NCBI RefSeq assembly: GCF_042684865.1
Contig: NZ_JBHUML010000002.1
Location: 1,426,001 to 1,490,000 of the forward strand
Source of the DNA: Salibacterium lacus
GTDB lineage: Bacteria; Bacillota; Bacilli; Bacillales; Marinococcaceae
Direction: 5' to 3'
Length of the DNA stretch: 64,000 nt
The stretch's first letter is position 1. Each line of letters begins with the position of its first letter. The notes beneath the pieces were generated by a model. The model searched no databases. It saw nothing but the letters and a program-made list of their open reading frames with translations, and was not told the DNA's origin. Positions 1 through 7,831 of this stretch are shown one piece after another. Both the position numbers and the translations under genes were made by a program.

Positions 1-273
1 ATGCGCACCGTTGCTATTTCACGTCTGATGCTTGATAACTTCGATCACATTAAAGCGTACTGGATTAATATCGGCGCACAGCTTACCCAGATGGCGCTCA
101 CATTCGGTTCCGACGACATTCACGGTACGTTGATTGAAGAGCGGATCTCCCACTCTGTCGGTGCATTAACGTCCCAGGGACTGACGAGAAAAGAACTGAT
201 TCACCTCATCAAAGCGGCCAACAAACAGCCGGTAGAGCGAGACACCTTTTATAACAGAATCAAAACATATTAA
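1..273 (+). CDS. mqnE: Aminofutalosine synthase MqnE, C-terminal fragment
   Basis: Only the last ~90 residues lie in the window; the frame is open to base 1, so the apparent first Met is internal. The text LDNFDHIKAYW, then TQMALTFGSDDIHGT and the end PVERDTFYN are typical of the C-terminus of MqnE, the radical-SAM enzyme that makes aminodeoxyfutalosine in the futalosine route to menaquinone. The Fe-S motif would lie upstream of the window. The paralogue MqnC has a similar C-terminus, but GSDDIHGTLIEERISHSVGA fits MqnE better. B. subtilis uses the classical men pathway, so this gene argues for an alkaliphilic relative. A strong terminator follows directly. Confidence 0.8.
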   Translation: MRTVAISRLMLDNFDHIKAYWINIGAQLTQMALTFGSDDIHGTLIEERISHSVGALTSQGLTRKELIHLIKAANKQPVERDTFYNRIKTY

Positions 274-279
274 GTGTGG

Positions 280-314
280 AAAGATCCCGGGGACGATCCC
301 CAGGGATCTTTTTT
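280..314 (+). terminator. Rho-independent terminator after mqnE
   Basis: A long stem (AAGATCCC plus GGGG pairing with CCCC and GGGATCTT, loop ACGAT) runs into a T-run at 309-314. It begins seven bases after the mqnE stop codon. Confidence 0.85.
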
Positions 315-409
315 ACGTGCGTTGCAGGATGATGTGCTGTGGTCACCGTGCAGGCCTGCAGGCGCTGTTCCTGTATAAAGCTGACAGTCAATCGGAGCTG
401 TATTTCTAT

Positions 410-450
410 CTGGAAGTGGTCGATAGACACTCCCTGACGACCACTTCCAG
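410..450. repeat. Intergenic perfect 13-bp inverted repeat
   Basis: CTGGAAGTGGTCG (410-422) pairs perfectly with CGACCACTTCCAG (438-450) around a 15-base loop. A partial third copy (GACCACTTCC) follows at about 490-499. It lies in the 314-649 stretch between mqnE and dapF, where no open frame looks like a real gene. There is no T-run after it, so it is not a simple terminator; an RNA element or a mobile intergenic repeat is possible. Confidence 0.6.
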
Positions 451-647
451 ACAGATATCCGGCAAAGTTGGTCGTTACCTGCTTCCAGGGACCACTTCCC
501 TTCTAATTCATTATGCAAATGGCTCTTATAATTATTCTCCCGACCAATTCATCCCGTTGCCACCGATTGAATTGGTCATTATTAACTGGATTACCCGCCG
601 GCTTACAGCTGCAGCACCGGAGGATACTATGCATTTGATACCTTGAA

Positions 648-688
648 CAAAAAAAAGAGATACTCACATCCTGCGTGAGCACCTCTCT
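648..688 (-). terminator. Terminator after dapF
   Basis: On the minus strand an imperfect stem (GAGAGGTGCTCAC against GTGAGTATCTC) leads into eight T residues. It lies immediately downstream of the dapF stop codon. Confidence 0.7.
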
Positions 689-690
689 CT

Positions 691-1554
691 CTATGAGGAA
701 AAAATATAATCACCGTGACAAATCGTTTCAGCGGGGCCTTTCATCCAGACATGCCCCTCATGATCCCAGGTGATCCGCAGATCTCCGCCTTCCAAATGAA
801 CAAGCAGTTCCTCTCCCTGCCTGCTTCTTCCGGTCAAACAGGCGGCTGTCACGGCAGCACAGGCTCCTGTACCGCAGGCCTGGGTTATCCCTGATCCTCT
901 TTCCCACACCCGGAAATTCATTTCGCGCCCGTTCACCATTTCTACAAATTCAATGTTTGCTCTCTCTGGAAACATGGAATGGTTCTCAAGCAGCGGTCCT
1001 ATTTCGGCAACCGGCGCCTTTTCCAGATCTTCCACAAATAATACAGCATGAGGATTTCCCATCGACAGGGTGGTAAGTAAAAGCGTGCTGCCGCTTATTT
1101 CAAATGGCTCTTCCACCGTGTCAGAAGCAGGATCTCCGGCTATTATCATTGGCACGTCCTGTTTCCGGAGATGCGGCCCCCCCATATCCACCGTGACATC
1201 AGCCCTTTTTTTGCCTGTGTCTCCTTCATTCAGAACAGCTTTCATGATTCCACCCAATGTTTCTACCTCAATACGGGGGGAGAACACCCGGCCGTTTTCA
1301 TAAGCAAGCTTCACCGCACACCGAATGCCGTTGCCGCAGTTTTTGGCCTCGGATCCGTCCGCGTTGAATACTCTCATCTTTATGTCTGCTGTGTCAGACG
1401 GCCCGATGAGAATCAAACCATCGGAACCAATACCGGTGTTCTTATCCGAAACGTCACGTGCCAGAGCGGAAAGACCAGCTTCTTCCACTACTTCTTCAAA
1501 CCCATCAACGTACACATAGCTGTTACCGAGCCCGTGCATTTTCGTGAACTTCAT
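691..1554 (-). CDS. dapF: Diaminopimelate epimerase
   Basis: DapF converts LL- to meso-diaminopimelate in the cytoplasm, for lysine and peptidoglycan synthesis. Both catalytic cysteines are visible: NCGNGIRC in the N-terminal half and QACGTGACA in the C-terminal half; the start MKFTKMHGLGN is the family's. The frame extends 18 codons further upstream, but the ATG at 1554 has a strong GGAGGAGA ribosome site directly before it and gives the usual length (287 residues). The gene lies 13 bases downstream of the small zinc-type protein gene, with which it is probably co-transcribed. In B. subtilis dapF (yutL) sits in the same neighbourhood. Confidence 0.95.
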   Translation of the reverse strand: MKFTKMHGLGNSYVYVDGFEEVVEEAGLSALARDVSDKNTGIGSDGLILIGPSDTADIKMRVFNADGSEAKNCGNGIRCAVKLAYENGRVFSPRIEVETLGGIMKAVLNEGDTGKKRADVTVDMGGPHLRKQDVPMIIAGDPASDTVEEPFEISGSTLLLTTLSMGNPHAVLFVEDLEKAPVAEIGPLLENHSMFPERANIEFVEMVNGREMNFRVWERGSGITQACGTGACAAVTAACLTGRSRQGEELLVHLEGGDLRITWDHEGHVWMKGPAETICHGDYIFSS

Positions 1555-1567
1555 TCTCTTCTCCTCC

Positions 1568-1807
1568 TCACTGCCGCAGCTTTTCTGTCGTCCAGAAATA
1601 ATCATCATCCGCTTCGATGATCATCATCCGGCCGTGACAGCAGGGCATGACAAGCCTTGTTTTCACGCTGTCTTTTGCCTGCTGCAGATGTTTTTCCTTC
1701 ATATGTGTCAAAACACTGGTGCTGCCGCAGAAGGGGCATTCTTCAATATAAATGTCCTCTCCCAGTTTTTCATAAGGCCATGACTGATCAAATGGAATAG
1801 GTTTCAT
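1568..1807 (-). CDS. Small CxxC/CC protein, function unknown
   Basis: A 79-residue protein with CPFCGS near residue 24 and VMPCCHGRM near residue 56, which suggests a bound metal such as zinc. The frame is open further upstream in low-complexity sequence, but the ATG at 1807 follows GGAGGAG at good spacing. It precedes dapF closely and follows yuzB by 77 bases, so the three genes may form one unit. I do not recognise a characterised family. Confidence 0.75.
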   Translation of the reverse strand: MKPIPFDQSWPYEKLGEDIYIEECPFCGSTSVLTHMKEKHLQQAKDSVKTRLVMPCCHGRMMIIEADDDYFWTTEKLRQ

Positions 1808-1884
1808 CCGGCTCCTCCAATCGTGGTACAAACAGGGCTGCTTCCAAACAGCAGTTGGTCTGTTAAGAAGCAGCCCGGTTCTTA

Positions 1885-2121
1885 TTAAAACATCGGATTG
1901 TCTTCCAGATGTTGATAAACATTGCTTACAAGCTGATCTGCGTCTTCTCCTTGAACAATCTCGCCGTTTACGAGTGCGTACATGGACATGGCACACTGCG
2001 AGCAGTTTCCAAGGCAGTCGTACTCAATGATATCGAGGCTTGGATCTTTTTCCAGTTCCTCCATGGCATCGTGGGCACCGCCGGCCAGGTTGCTCATGCA
2101 GAATTCTATAATTGGCAGCAT
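1885..2121 (-). CDS. yuzB: YuzB family protein (DUF1450)
   Basis: A 78-residue protein with the DUF1450 pattern: MLPIIEFCMSNLAGG at the start, then DCLGNCSQCAMSMYALVNG with a CxxxCxxC arrangement that could hold a metal or Fe-S cluster. The function is unknown. As in B. subtilis, it sits next to the yutJ NADH dehydrogenase gene, here divergently. AAGGGTG lies upstream of the ATG. Confidence 0.85.
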   Translation of the reverse strand: MLPIIEFCMSNLAGGAHDAMEELEKDPSLDIIEYDCLGNCSQCAMSMYALVNGEIVQGEDADQLVSNVYQHLEDNPMF

Positions 2122-2211
2122 TGGTATTCACCCTTTTTATGATACTCTTATTCATCCTATCTCCGCAGTACCGATTCGTCAACCTGTGTGCTTGAGTGAA
2201 ATAATTGCGCA

Positions 2212-2240
2212 TTGTATTATTCTGTTATAATCGTTATAAT
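2212..2240 (+). promoter_or_regulatory. Sigma-A promoter of the TetR-NADH dehydrogenase gene
   Basis: TTGTAT (2212-2217), a 17-base spacer, then TATAAT (2235-2240). A second TATAAT overlaps at 2226-2231. Transcription would start near 2247, inside the palindrome at 2246-2257. Confidence 0.65.
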
Positions 2241-2245
2241 CAAAG

Positions 2246-2257
2246 TGACCAGGGTCA
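2246..2257. promoter_or_regulatory. Candidate operator of the TetR regulator
   Basis: TGACC-AG-GGTCA is a 5+5 palindrome placed at the predicted transcription start of the gene that encodes a TetR-type DNA-binding domain. The position fits autorepression. That this regulator binds it is inference. Confidence 0.5.
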
Positions 2258-2287
2258 TTTTTTACTTCAACGCGGAGTTGATTCTCC

Positions 2288-3928
2288 ATGACACGTACAG
2301 AAAAAAAACAACAGACACGCCGGAAAATACTTGATGCAGCATCAGGTCTCTTTCGAAGTCATGGATTCGATAATACCACTGTACAAGAAATAACCGAAGT
2401 TGCTCAAGTCGGCAAAGGAACTTTTTTCAATCACTTTCCCAGCAAACAGTCGATTATGCAGACACTTGCGGAGGACCGCCTGCTGCAGCTGAATGAACAC
2501 ATAGATACATACCGCTTGTGGAAACTGCCCTTTCTTCCGAAGCTGCGTGCTTATTTCAGCTTTTTTCTCGACGAATATGAGAGGAACAGAGAGTTAACCA
2601 GGCGCGCCTGGATGAACCTTCTGGAAACGGATTCTTATGTTCTGCAAAAATGGGAAGAACTATTGGAAGAAGGAATCAAAAATCAGGATATTGCGCCTGA
2701 CATTTCTCTGCAGACCTGGGCTTTTGTGATCAGCAGCCATTTTTATTACACTCTGGCTGTCTGCAGAGAGGAAACAAAAGACGCATTTCTGCATCAATTA
2801 ATGTCGCTCGTGCATGCAAGTCTGCAAAGTATCTTAACGCAAAGGGGACATCGCATGATGAAAAAGTTAGTTATGGTAGGCGGTGGTTACGGAGGAATGC
2901 GGATTCTTCAGAAACTGCTTCCGAACGAACTGCCGGATGACGTGGAGCTCGTTTTGATTGATAAGCTGCCTTATCACTGTATGAAAACCGAATACTACGC
3001 ACTTGCCGCCGGTACAGAATCCGACCAGGAAGTCCGCGTCCCGTTTCCAAAAGAAGATCGGTTAGTTCTTCGGTTTGGAACCGTAGAGAAGATCGACAGG
3101 GAAAACCGCCTGATTCACCTGCTCGGCGAGGAACCTGTTTCCTATGATTACTTGATTATCGGACTTGGCTGCGAGGACAAATACCACGGGGTACCCGGCG
3201 CTGACGTTCACACGTACAGCATTCAGAGCATGGAAAAAACGCGCCGTACCAGCGAAGCATTGAACAACCTCCCGCCAAACTCCGTCGTATCGGTTGTTGG
3301 TGCGGGCCTCAGCGGAGTGGAACTGTCCAGTGAGCTCCGGGAAAGCCGCGACGATTTGTATATCCGGTTGTTTGACCGGGGTGAGACCATTCTGCCGATG
3401 TTCCCGAAAAGACTCAGCAACTATGTGCAGAATTGGTTTGAAAAAAACAATGTGGATGTCATCAGCAACTCCGATATCACCAAAGTAGAGAAGGACGGGC
3501 TTTATAACCACAATGAGTTTATGCCTTCTGATGCCATTATCTGGACAGCCGGTGTCCAGCCGAATCAGGTGGTCCGCGATCTCGATGTGGAAAAAGATGA
3601 TAAAGACCGCATCATCCTTACCAACCACCACCACCTTCCGGACGATGAAAATATTTATGTTGTAGGCGACTGTGCGAGCCTCCCTCACGCGCCAAGCGCC
3701 CAGCTTGCCGAAGGTCAGGGAGAACAGATTGCATCCATACTGAAAAAGCGCTGGAAAGGAGAAGAACTCCCGAACCGGCTTCCTCCGATTAAACTGAAAG
3801 GAGTCCTCGGCTCCCTCGGTAAAAAACACGGCTTCGGCGTCATGGGAGAAACAGCCCTCACCGGCCGGGTGGCCCGCCTTCTTAAAAGTGGTGTGCTGTG
3901 GATGTATAAACACCACTCCGGCGTATAA
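2288..3928 (+). CDS. TetR-type regulator fused to type II NADH dehydrogenase (YutJ-like)
   Basis: One 546-codon frame with no stop joins two proteins that are normally separate. Residues 1-189 are a full-length TetR repressor, with the helix-turn-helix around TVQEITEVAQVGKGTFFNHF and an all-helical ligand domain. Residues 190-546 are a complete FAD/NAD(P)-binding dehydrogenase of YutJ size, with KLVMVGGGYGG (FAD), VSVVGAGLSGVELSSEL (NADH) and NIYVVGDCA. An internal ATG ATG at 2855-2860 follows AAAGGGGA at good spacing, so the dehydrogenase may also be made alone. Membrane NADH dehydrogenases pass electrons to quinone. The fusion, or a lost stop codon with translational coupling, is unusual; a sequencing or assembly error that removed a stop is the alternative. 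Confidence 0.85.
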   Translation: MTRTEKKQQTRRKILDAASGLFRSHGFDNTTVQEITEVAQVGKGTFFNHFPSKQSIMQTLAEDRLLQLNEHIDTYRLWKLPFLPKLRAYFSFFLDEYERNRELTRRAWMNLLETDSYVLQKWEELLEEGIKNQDIAPDISLQTWAFVISSHFYYTLAVCREETKDAFLHQLMSLVHASLQSILTQRGHRMMKKLVMVGGGYGGMRILQKLLPNELPDDVELVLIDKLPYHCMKTEYYALAAGTESDQEVRVPFPKEDRLVLRFGTVEKIDRENRLIHLLGEEPVSYDYLIIGLGCEDKYHGVPGADVHTYSIQSMEKTRRTSEALNNLPPNSVVSVVGAGLSGVELSSELRESRDDLYIRLFDRGETILPMFPKRLSNYVQNWFEKNNVDVISNSDITKVEKDGLYNHNEFMPSDAIIWTAGVQPNQVVRDLDVEKDDKDRIILTNHHHLPDDENIYVVGDCASLPHAPSAQLAEGQGEQIASILKKRWKGEELPNRLPPIKLKGVLGSLGKKHGFGVMGETALTGRVARLLKSGVLWMYKHHSGV

Positions 3929-3986
3929 AGCAAAGCTTCTTCAAAAAAGTAAAAAAGATGCAGAGGTTATCCCGGAACTGTGCTGG

Positions 3987-4016
3987 TTGCCACTTACGGG
4001 TGTTTCATAGTAGAAT
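3987..4016 (+). promoter_or_regulatory. Promoter of the NifU-like gene
   Basis: TTGCCA (3987-3992), 18 bases, TAGAAT (4011-4016), about 50 bases upstream of the start codon in the gap after the dehydrogenase. Confidence 0.55.
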
Positions 4017-4067
4017 GTGTAGTAAGCCTTACGATTGGTAAAGGTAGAAGAAAGGAGAGATTGTATC

Positions 4068-4310
4068 ATGCCGCAGACGACTGACAATATGTATGCACAG
4101 GTCAATGAAGTTCTTGAAAAACTCCGTCCGTTCCTCCTTCGTGACGGCGGGGATGTTGAATTAGTAGACGTAGAAGACGGCATCGTGAAAGTTCGGCTGA
4201 TGGGAGCATGCGGTTCCTGCCCGTCCTCCACCATCACCTTGAAAGCCGGTATTGAACGTGCACTGCTCGAAGAAGTACCAGGCGTTGTCGAACTGGAGCA
4301 GGTATTTTAA
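4068..4310 (+). CDS. yutI: NifU-like Fe-S scaffold protein (YutI)
   Basis: An 80-residue single-domain NifU C-terminal (Nfu) protein, which carries an Fe-S cluster to apo-proteins. The cluster-binding CxxC is visible as GACGSCPSS, preceded by FLLRDGGDVELVDV. The upstream frame is open for 11 more codons, but ATG 4068 sits seven bases after AAAGGAGAGA. It lies beside a flavin NADH dehydrogenase as in B. subtilis. The window also carries the Suf scaffold system at its right end. Confidence 0.92.
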   Translation: MPQTTDNMYAQVNEVLEKLRPFLLRDGGDVELVDVEDGIVKVRLMGACGSCPSSTITLKAGIERALLEEVPGVVELEQVF

Positions 4311-4326
4311 ATACAGCATCAACAAT

Positions 4327-4364
4327 AAAAAGCGGGGTCCGGTAAAACCGGATCCCGCTTTTTT
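4327..4364. terminator. Bidirectional terminator between yutI and thrB
   Basis: AAAGCGGG-GTCCGG pairs with CCGGA-TCCCGCTTT around TAAA, with A-runs on the left and T-runs on the right, so it can stop both converging genes. Confidence 0.85.
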
Positions 4365-4388
4365 GCGGCCGCTGCATGGAAACAGAGG

Positions 4389-5318
4389 CTACATACTCAT
4401 CGTACTGTCTCCGCTCATCTGCACGTACTTCGTGCTTGCCCCGAATCCGTCGGGCTGTGCTGTCTGTACATCGAAATCCGGGAAATCCAGTTGCAGCTGT
4501 TTCCGTACTGTTTCCCCGCTGCCGCGCGGAGCGAGACACATCACGGTCGGGCCCGCACCGCTAAGGGCAGCGCCGTATGCTCCGTACTCTTTGGCGTGCT
4601 CCATGATATCTTCCAGTCCCGGAACAAGTTTCGCCCGGTACGGATGGTGAAATACATCCTGCCCCATCATTTTTCCGGCGAGCTCCCATTCTCCTTTTAT
4701 AAGCGCCGCAACTAATACATTGCTGACGGAACTTCCGCGGATGGCCTGATGATATTCCACCTGTTCAGGGAGAATACCGCGCGCTTTTTTTGTCATTAAT
4801 TCTGCCGCAGGGATAACCATGACCAGATCAACCCCCGGCACACCACAATGAACCATATCCGTCGCTTCCTGGGAATGAGCCCCGACAAGCAGTCCGCCGT
4901 AAAGGCAGGGTCCCACGTTATCGGGATGACCTTCCCACAGACTCGCAAATCTCATTTTTTCCTTTTTCGAAAGAGAAGCGCCCGTTAATTGATCAGCCAG
5001 TTCCACAGCGGCGATGATAGCCGCTGCACTGCTTCCCAGCCCGCGGGCAAGCGGAATGTCACTGGTCATTTTTACGCGGCAGGGGGGCAGCTCCAGCCCC
5101 AGCTGCCTGGCCAGTTCCTCCGCTGCCACATAAATGAAGTTCTCTTTTCCCTCCGGAATATCCTGAAGTTCCGCGGAATCAGAAGAGAAATGCCATTCCG
5201 GAGCCGGTTCTGCTTCCAGTGTCAGGTAGCGGTCCACAGCAAGACCGATCGAATCAAATCCCGGCCCAAGGTTCGCGGAACTCGCCGGCACGGTAATGAC
5301 CAGTTTCTCATCTTGCAC
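4389..5318 (-). CDS. thrB: Homoserine kinase
   Basis: Phosphorylates homoserine in threonine synthesis. It is a GHMP kinase with the N-terminal VPASSANLGPGFDS and the ATP-binding PLARGLGSSAAAI (around residue 90). The frame begins with GTG at 5327, but that codon overlaps the ribosome site AAAGGAGG; the GTG at 5318 has correct spacing and gives 309 residues. The start overlaps the end of thrC by 11 bases, which indicates translational coupling. Last gene of hom-thrC-thrB. Confidence 0.94.
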   Translation of the reverse strand: MQDEKLVITVPASSANLGPGFDSIGLAVDRYLTLEAEPAPEWHFSSDSAELQDIPEGKENFIYVAAEELARQLGLELPPCRVKMTSDIPLARGLGSSAAAIIAAVELADQLTGASLSKKEKMRFASLWEGHPDNVGPCLYGGLLVGAHSQEATDMVHCGVPGVDLVMVIPAAELMTKKARGILPEQVEYHQAIRGSSVSNVLVAALIKGEWELAGKMMGQDVFHHPYRAKLVPGLEDIMEHAKEYGAYGAALSGAGPTVMCLAPRGSGETVRKQLQLDFPDFDVQTAQPDGFGASTKYVQMSGDSTMSM

Positions 5319-6378
5319 CTGCGGCACCTCCTTTAATCTTTTCCAGAAAGGCCTCTTCGCTGTTCGGAATAACGGTCGGCTTCACGGTAACCGTGTCGAT
5401 GGCAGTGCTTGGGTCTTTGAGTCCGTTACCAGTGAGCACACACACCACCTTGGTGCCCTGGGCGATTTCCCCGCTTTCCAGCTGTTTTTTCAGCCCGGCG
5501 ATGGAAGCGCACGATGCCGGCTCGGCAAAAATACCTTCCTTCTGCGCAAGCAGCTGGTAGGCGTTCAGTATTTCGTCATCGGTAACATACCGGATGGATC
5601 CGTTTGATTCCTCCGCTGCTTCGACCGCACTGGACCAGCTTGCCGGATTACCAATACGGATGGCAGTAGCCACGGTTTCCGGATAATCGATTACGCGGTT
5701 CTGCACAATCGCAGCGGCCCCTTCCGCTTCAAAACCGCGCATTTGGGGGAGGGCTGTCCCTTTGCTCTCATGATACTCTTTAAACCCTTTCCAGTAAGCG
5801 GTAATGTTACCGGCATTACCAACCGGAATAGAAAGCACATCCGGTGCATCGCCAAGTGCATCACAGATTTCAAAGGCCGACGTTTTTTGGCCTTCAATCC
5901 GGTAAGGATTGACGGAGTTTACGAGCGTAATGTTTTCTTTTTCGCTGATGGAACGGACAATCTCAAGAGCATGATCGAAATTGCCCTGGATTTCAAATAC
6001 TTCCGCTCCGTACATCACCGCCTGCGCGAGTTTTCCAAGTGCGATTTTGCCTTCGGGAATGACGACAATGCAGCGGAGACCTGCTCTGGCAGCGTAGGCG
6101 GCAGCTGAAGCCGACGTATTGCCGGTGGAAGCGCAGATGACAGCTTTGCTGCCTTCTTCTTTGGCTTTGGCAACCGCCATGACCATCCCCCGGTCTTTAA
6201 ACGACCCGGTTGGATTCGTTCCTTCGGTTTTTACATATATTTCGGCCCCCCATTGCTCCGACAGATTCTCCAGTCCGATTAACGGGGTGTTTCCTTCATT
6301 CAGCGACAGTTTCGGTGTATCTTCTGTCAACGGCAGTAATTCATCATAGGCATGGAGCAAACCTTTCCAGCTGCTCAT
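5308..6378 (-). CDS. thrC: Threonine synthase
   Basis: PLP enzyme that converts O-phosphohomoserine to threonine. The PLP lysine lies in GSFKDRGM (around residue 60), and STGNTSASAAAYAA and the phosphate-binding SIPVGNAGN are present. The length of 356 residues matches the short Bacillus-type ThrC. Its start overlaps the hom stop by four bases (ATGA), so hom, thrC and thrB form one coupled operon. Confidence 0.95.
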   Translation of the reverse strand: MSSWKGLLHAYDELLPLTEDTPKLSLNEGNTPLIGLENLSEQWGAEIYVKTEGTNPTGSFKDRGMVMAVAKAKEEGSKAVICASTGNTSASAAAYAARAGLRCIVVIPEGKIALGKLAQAVMYGAEVFEIQGNFDHALEIVRSISEKENITLVNSVNPYRIEGQKTSAFEICDALGDAPDVLSIPVGNAGNITAYWKGFKEYHESKGTALPQMRGFEAEGAAAIVQNRVIDYPETVATAIRIGNPASWSSAVEAAEESNGSIRYVTDDEILNAYQLLAQKEGIFAEPASCASIAGLKKQLESGEIAQGTKVVCVLTGNGLKDPSTAIDTVTVKPTVIPNSEEAFLEKIKGGAAGAR

Positions 6379-7682
6379 GAGACTTTTCCTCCCTCTACGC
6401 GGTACGTGCTTTTTACTTCAAGCACAACGTCCATATTTTCCAGTTCCTGATAAATGCGTTCATAGGCAGCCCGGTTGGTCAGATGCGTAATGATGACCAC
6501 TTCCGAGGCCGCTCCGTTCTCTTCTTCAAGCGGCCACTGCTGGAGTTTATCAAATCCGACATTTTCGTTTTTGAATAAAGTGGAAAGATCGTCGAACGTA
6601 CCTGTCTGGTCTTTCACATGGAGGCGGATGAAGTATTTTGATTCCACTTCCTCATTGTTTTGGAGGGCTTTGGTATGAAGCGGTTTGGAAATCGTACTCC
6701 CCTCTGCTCCAAGCATCATATTTTTCACGACAGCAGTCAGATCCGATACAATCGCCGTCGCTGTAGGCAGAGATCCGGCACCGGGTCCGTAAAACATTGT
6801 TTCCCCGACAGCTTCCCCGTGAATATATACGGCATTGTATTCATCCTGGACCGAAGCGAGAGGGTGATTGTTTGGAATCAGCATCGGCTGCACAGTCAGC
6901 TCAATCCGGTCCTCGGCTCTCTTGGCAAGCCCGATCAGTTTCAGGCTGTAACCAAGCTGGGCGCAGTACTGCATATCTTCTGTCGTGACACCGCGGATAC
7001 CTTCCACTTCAACATCCTCAAGTTCCACATTCATGGAAAAACCGAGCCTTGCCAGAATCGCAATTTTTCTGGCGGCATCGAGGCCGTCCACATCCGAGGT
7101 CGGATCACTTTCTGCAAAGCCGAGATCCTGGGCCTCTGCAAGAACTTCTTCATAGTCTCTTTCATCCTGGAACATTTTCGTTAGAATATAGTTGGTCGTA
7201 CCATTTATAATTCCCATAATCCGCGAGATCCGATCGGCAGCCAATCCTTCGGTCATCCCTCGTATCACCGGAATACCACCGGCGACACTGGCCTCATACA
7301 ACAGCCGGCAGCCGTTGTCTTCGGCTGCCTGAAGCAGTTCTGTTCCGTGCAGAGCCATAACATCTTTGTTTGCGGTAATGACGTGTTTTTTACTGCTGAG
7401 TGACTGAAGAATGTATTCCCGGGATTCTTCCACTCCTCCCATTACTTCAATAACGATGCGGATCTCCGGGTCTTCCAGAACATCTGCAGCCTTTTCAGTC
7501 AACGTCAGACCTTCCACGTTCACATCACGCTGCTTGGAGGCATCCTGAACGAGTATTTTTTTTGCGTATATATCGCACCCGGTCTGGTGCGTCAGTTCCT
7601 TCCGGTGATCCTCAAGTATCCGGATCACTCCGCTTCCTACGGTTCCAAGACCTAATATTCCAACCGCCGCTTTCTGGGTCAT
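6375..7682 (-). CDS. hom: Homoserine dehydrogenase with ACT domain
   Basis: Reduces aspartate semialdehyde to homoserine, the branch point to threonine and methionine. It has the NAD(P)-binding GILGLGTVGSGV at the start, the family region EASVAGGIPVIRGM, INGTTNYILTKM and SDPTSDVDGLDAARK, and a C-terminal ACT domain (about 350-430) that usually mediates threonine feedback. The frame extends 15 codons upstream, but ATG 7682 follows AGGAGGAG. First gene of the threonine operon. Confidence 0.95.
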   Translation of the reverse strand: MTQKAAVGILGLGTVGSGVIRILEDHRKELTHQTGCDIYAKKILVQDASKQRDVNVEGLTLTEKAADVLEDPEIRIVIEVMGGVEESREYILQSLSSKKHVITANKDVMALHGTELLQAAEDNGCRLLYEASVAGGIPVIRGMTEGLAADRISRIMGIINGTTNYILTKMFQDERDYEEVLAEAQDLGFAESDPTSDVDGLDAARKIAILARLGFSMNVELEDVEVEGIRGVTTEDMQYCAQLGYSLKLIGLAKRAEDRIELTVQPMLIPNNHPLASVQDEYNAVYIHGEAVGETMFYGPGAGSLPTATAIVSDLTAVVKNMMLGAEGSTISKPLHTKALQNNEEVESKYFIRLHVKDQTGTFDDLSTLFKNENVGFDKLQQWPLEEENGAASEVVIITHLTNRAAYERIYQELENMDVVLEVKSTYRVEGGKVS

Positions 7683-7748
7683 TTTCTCTCTCCTCCTGCT
7701 GCTTCTATCTATTTCTGAATCGATCAATGTGTTTTCACGACAAAAACA

Positions 7749-7771
7749 AATGTCTTTTTATAATGGACATT
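7749..7771. promoter_or_regulatory. Operator-like inverted repeat in the hom promoter
   Basis: AATGTC (7749-7754) and GACATT (7766-7771) form a 6+6 inverted repeat with an 11-base spacer. It begins inside the -10 box and covers the start-point region of the threonine operon. A repressor such as the threonine regulator ThrR is a plausible ligand; that is inference. Confidence 0.45.
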
Positions 7772-7797
7772 ATATAAGGTTTTGCGTTATTTTACAA
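7769..7797 (-). promoter_or_regulatory. Sigma-A promoter of hom-thrC-thrB
   Basis: On the minus strand TTGTAA (7797-7792), a 17-base spacer, then TATAAT (7774-7769), about 85 bases upstream of the hom start codon. Confidence 0.75.
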
Positions 7798-7831
7798 GAG
7801 CACGGAACGGACCTTTGCTTTAGCCCGGAAG

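Noticed and set aside
317..646. 109-codon open frame between mqnE and dapF
   Set aside because: No ribosome site, no family features, and it runs through the 13-bp inverted repeat; it reads as non-coding.
3062..3916. Long open frame antisense to the dehydrogenase
   Set aside because: It is a shadow of the coding frame in GC-rich codons; the + strand frame has clear dehydrogenase motifs.
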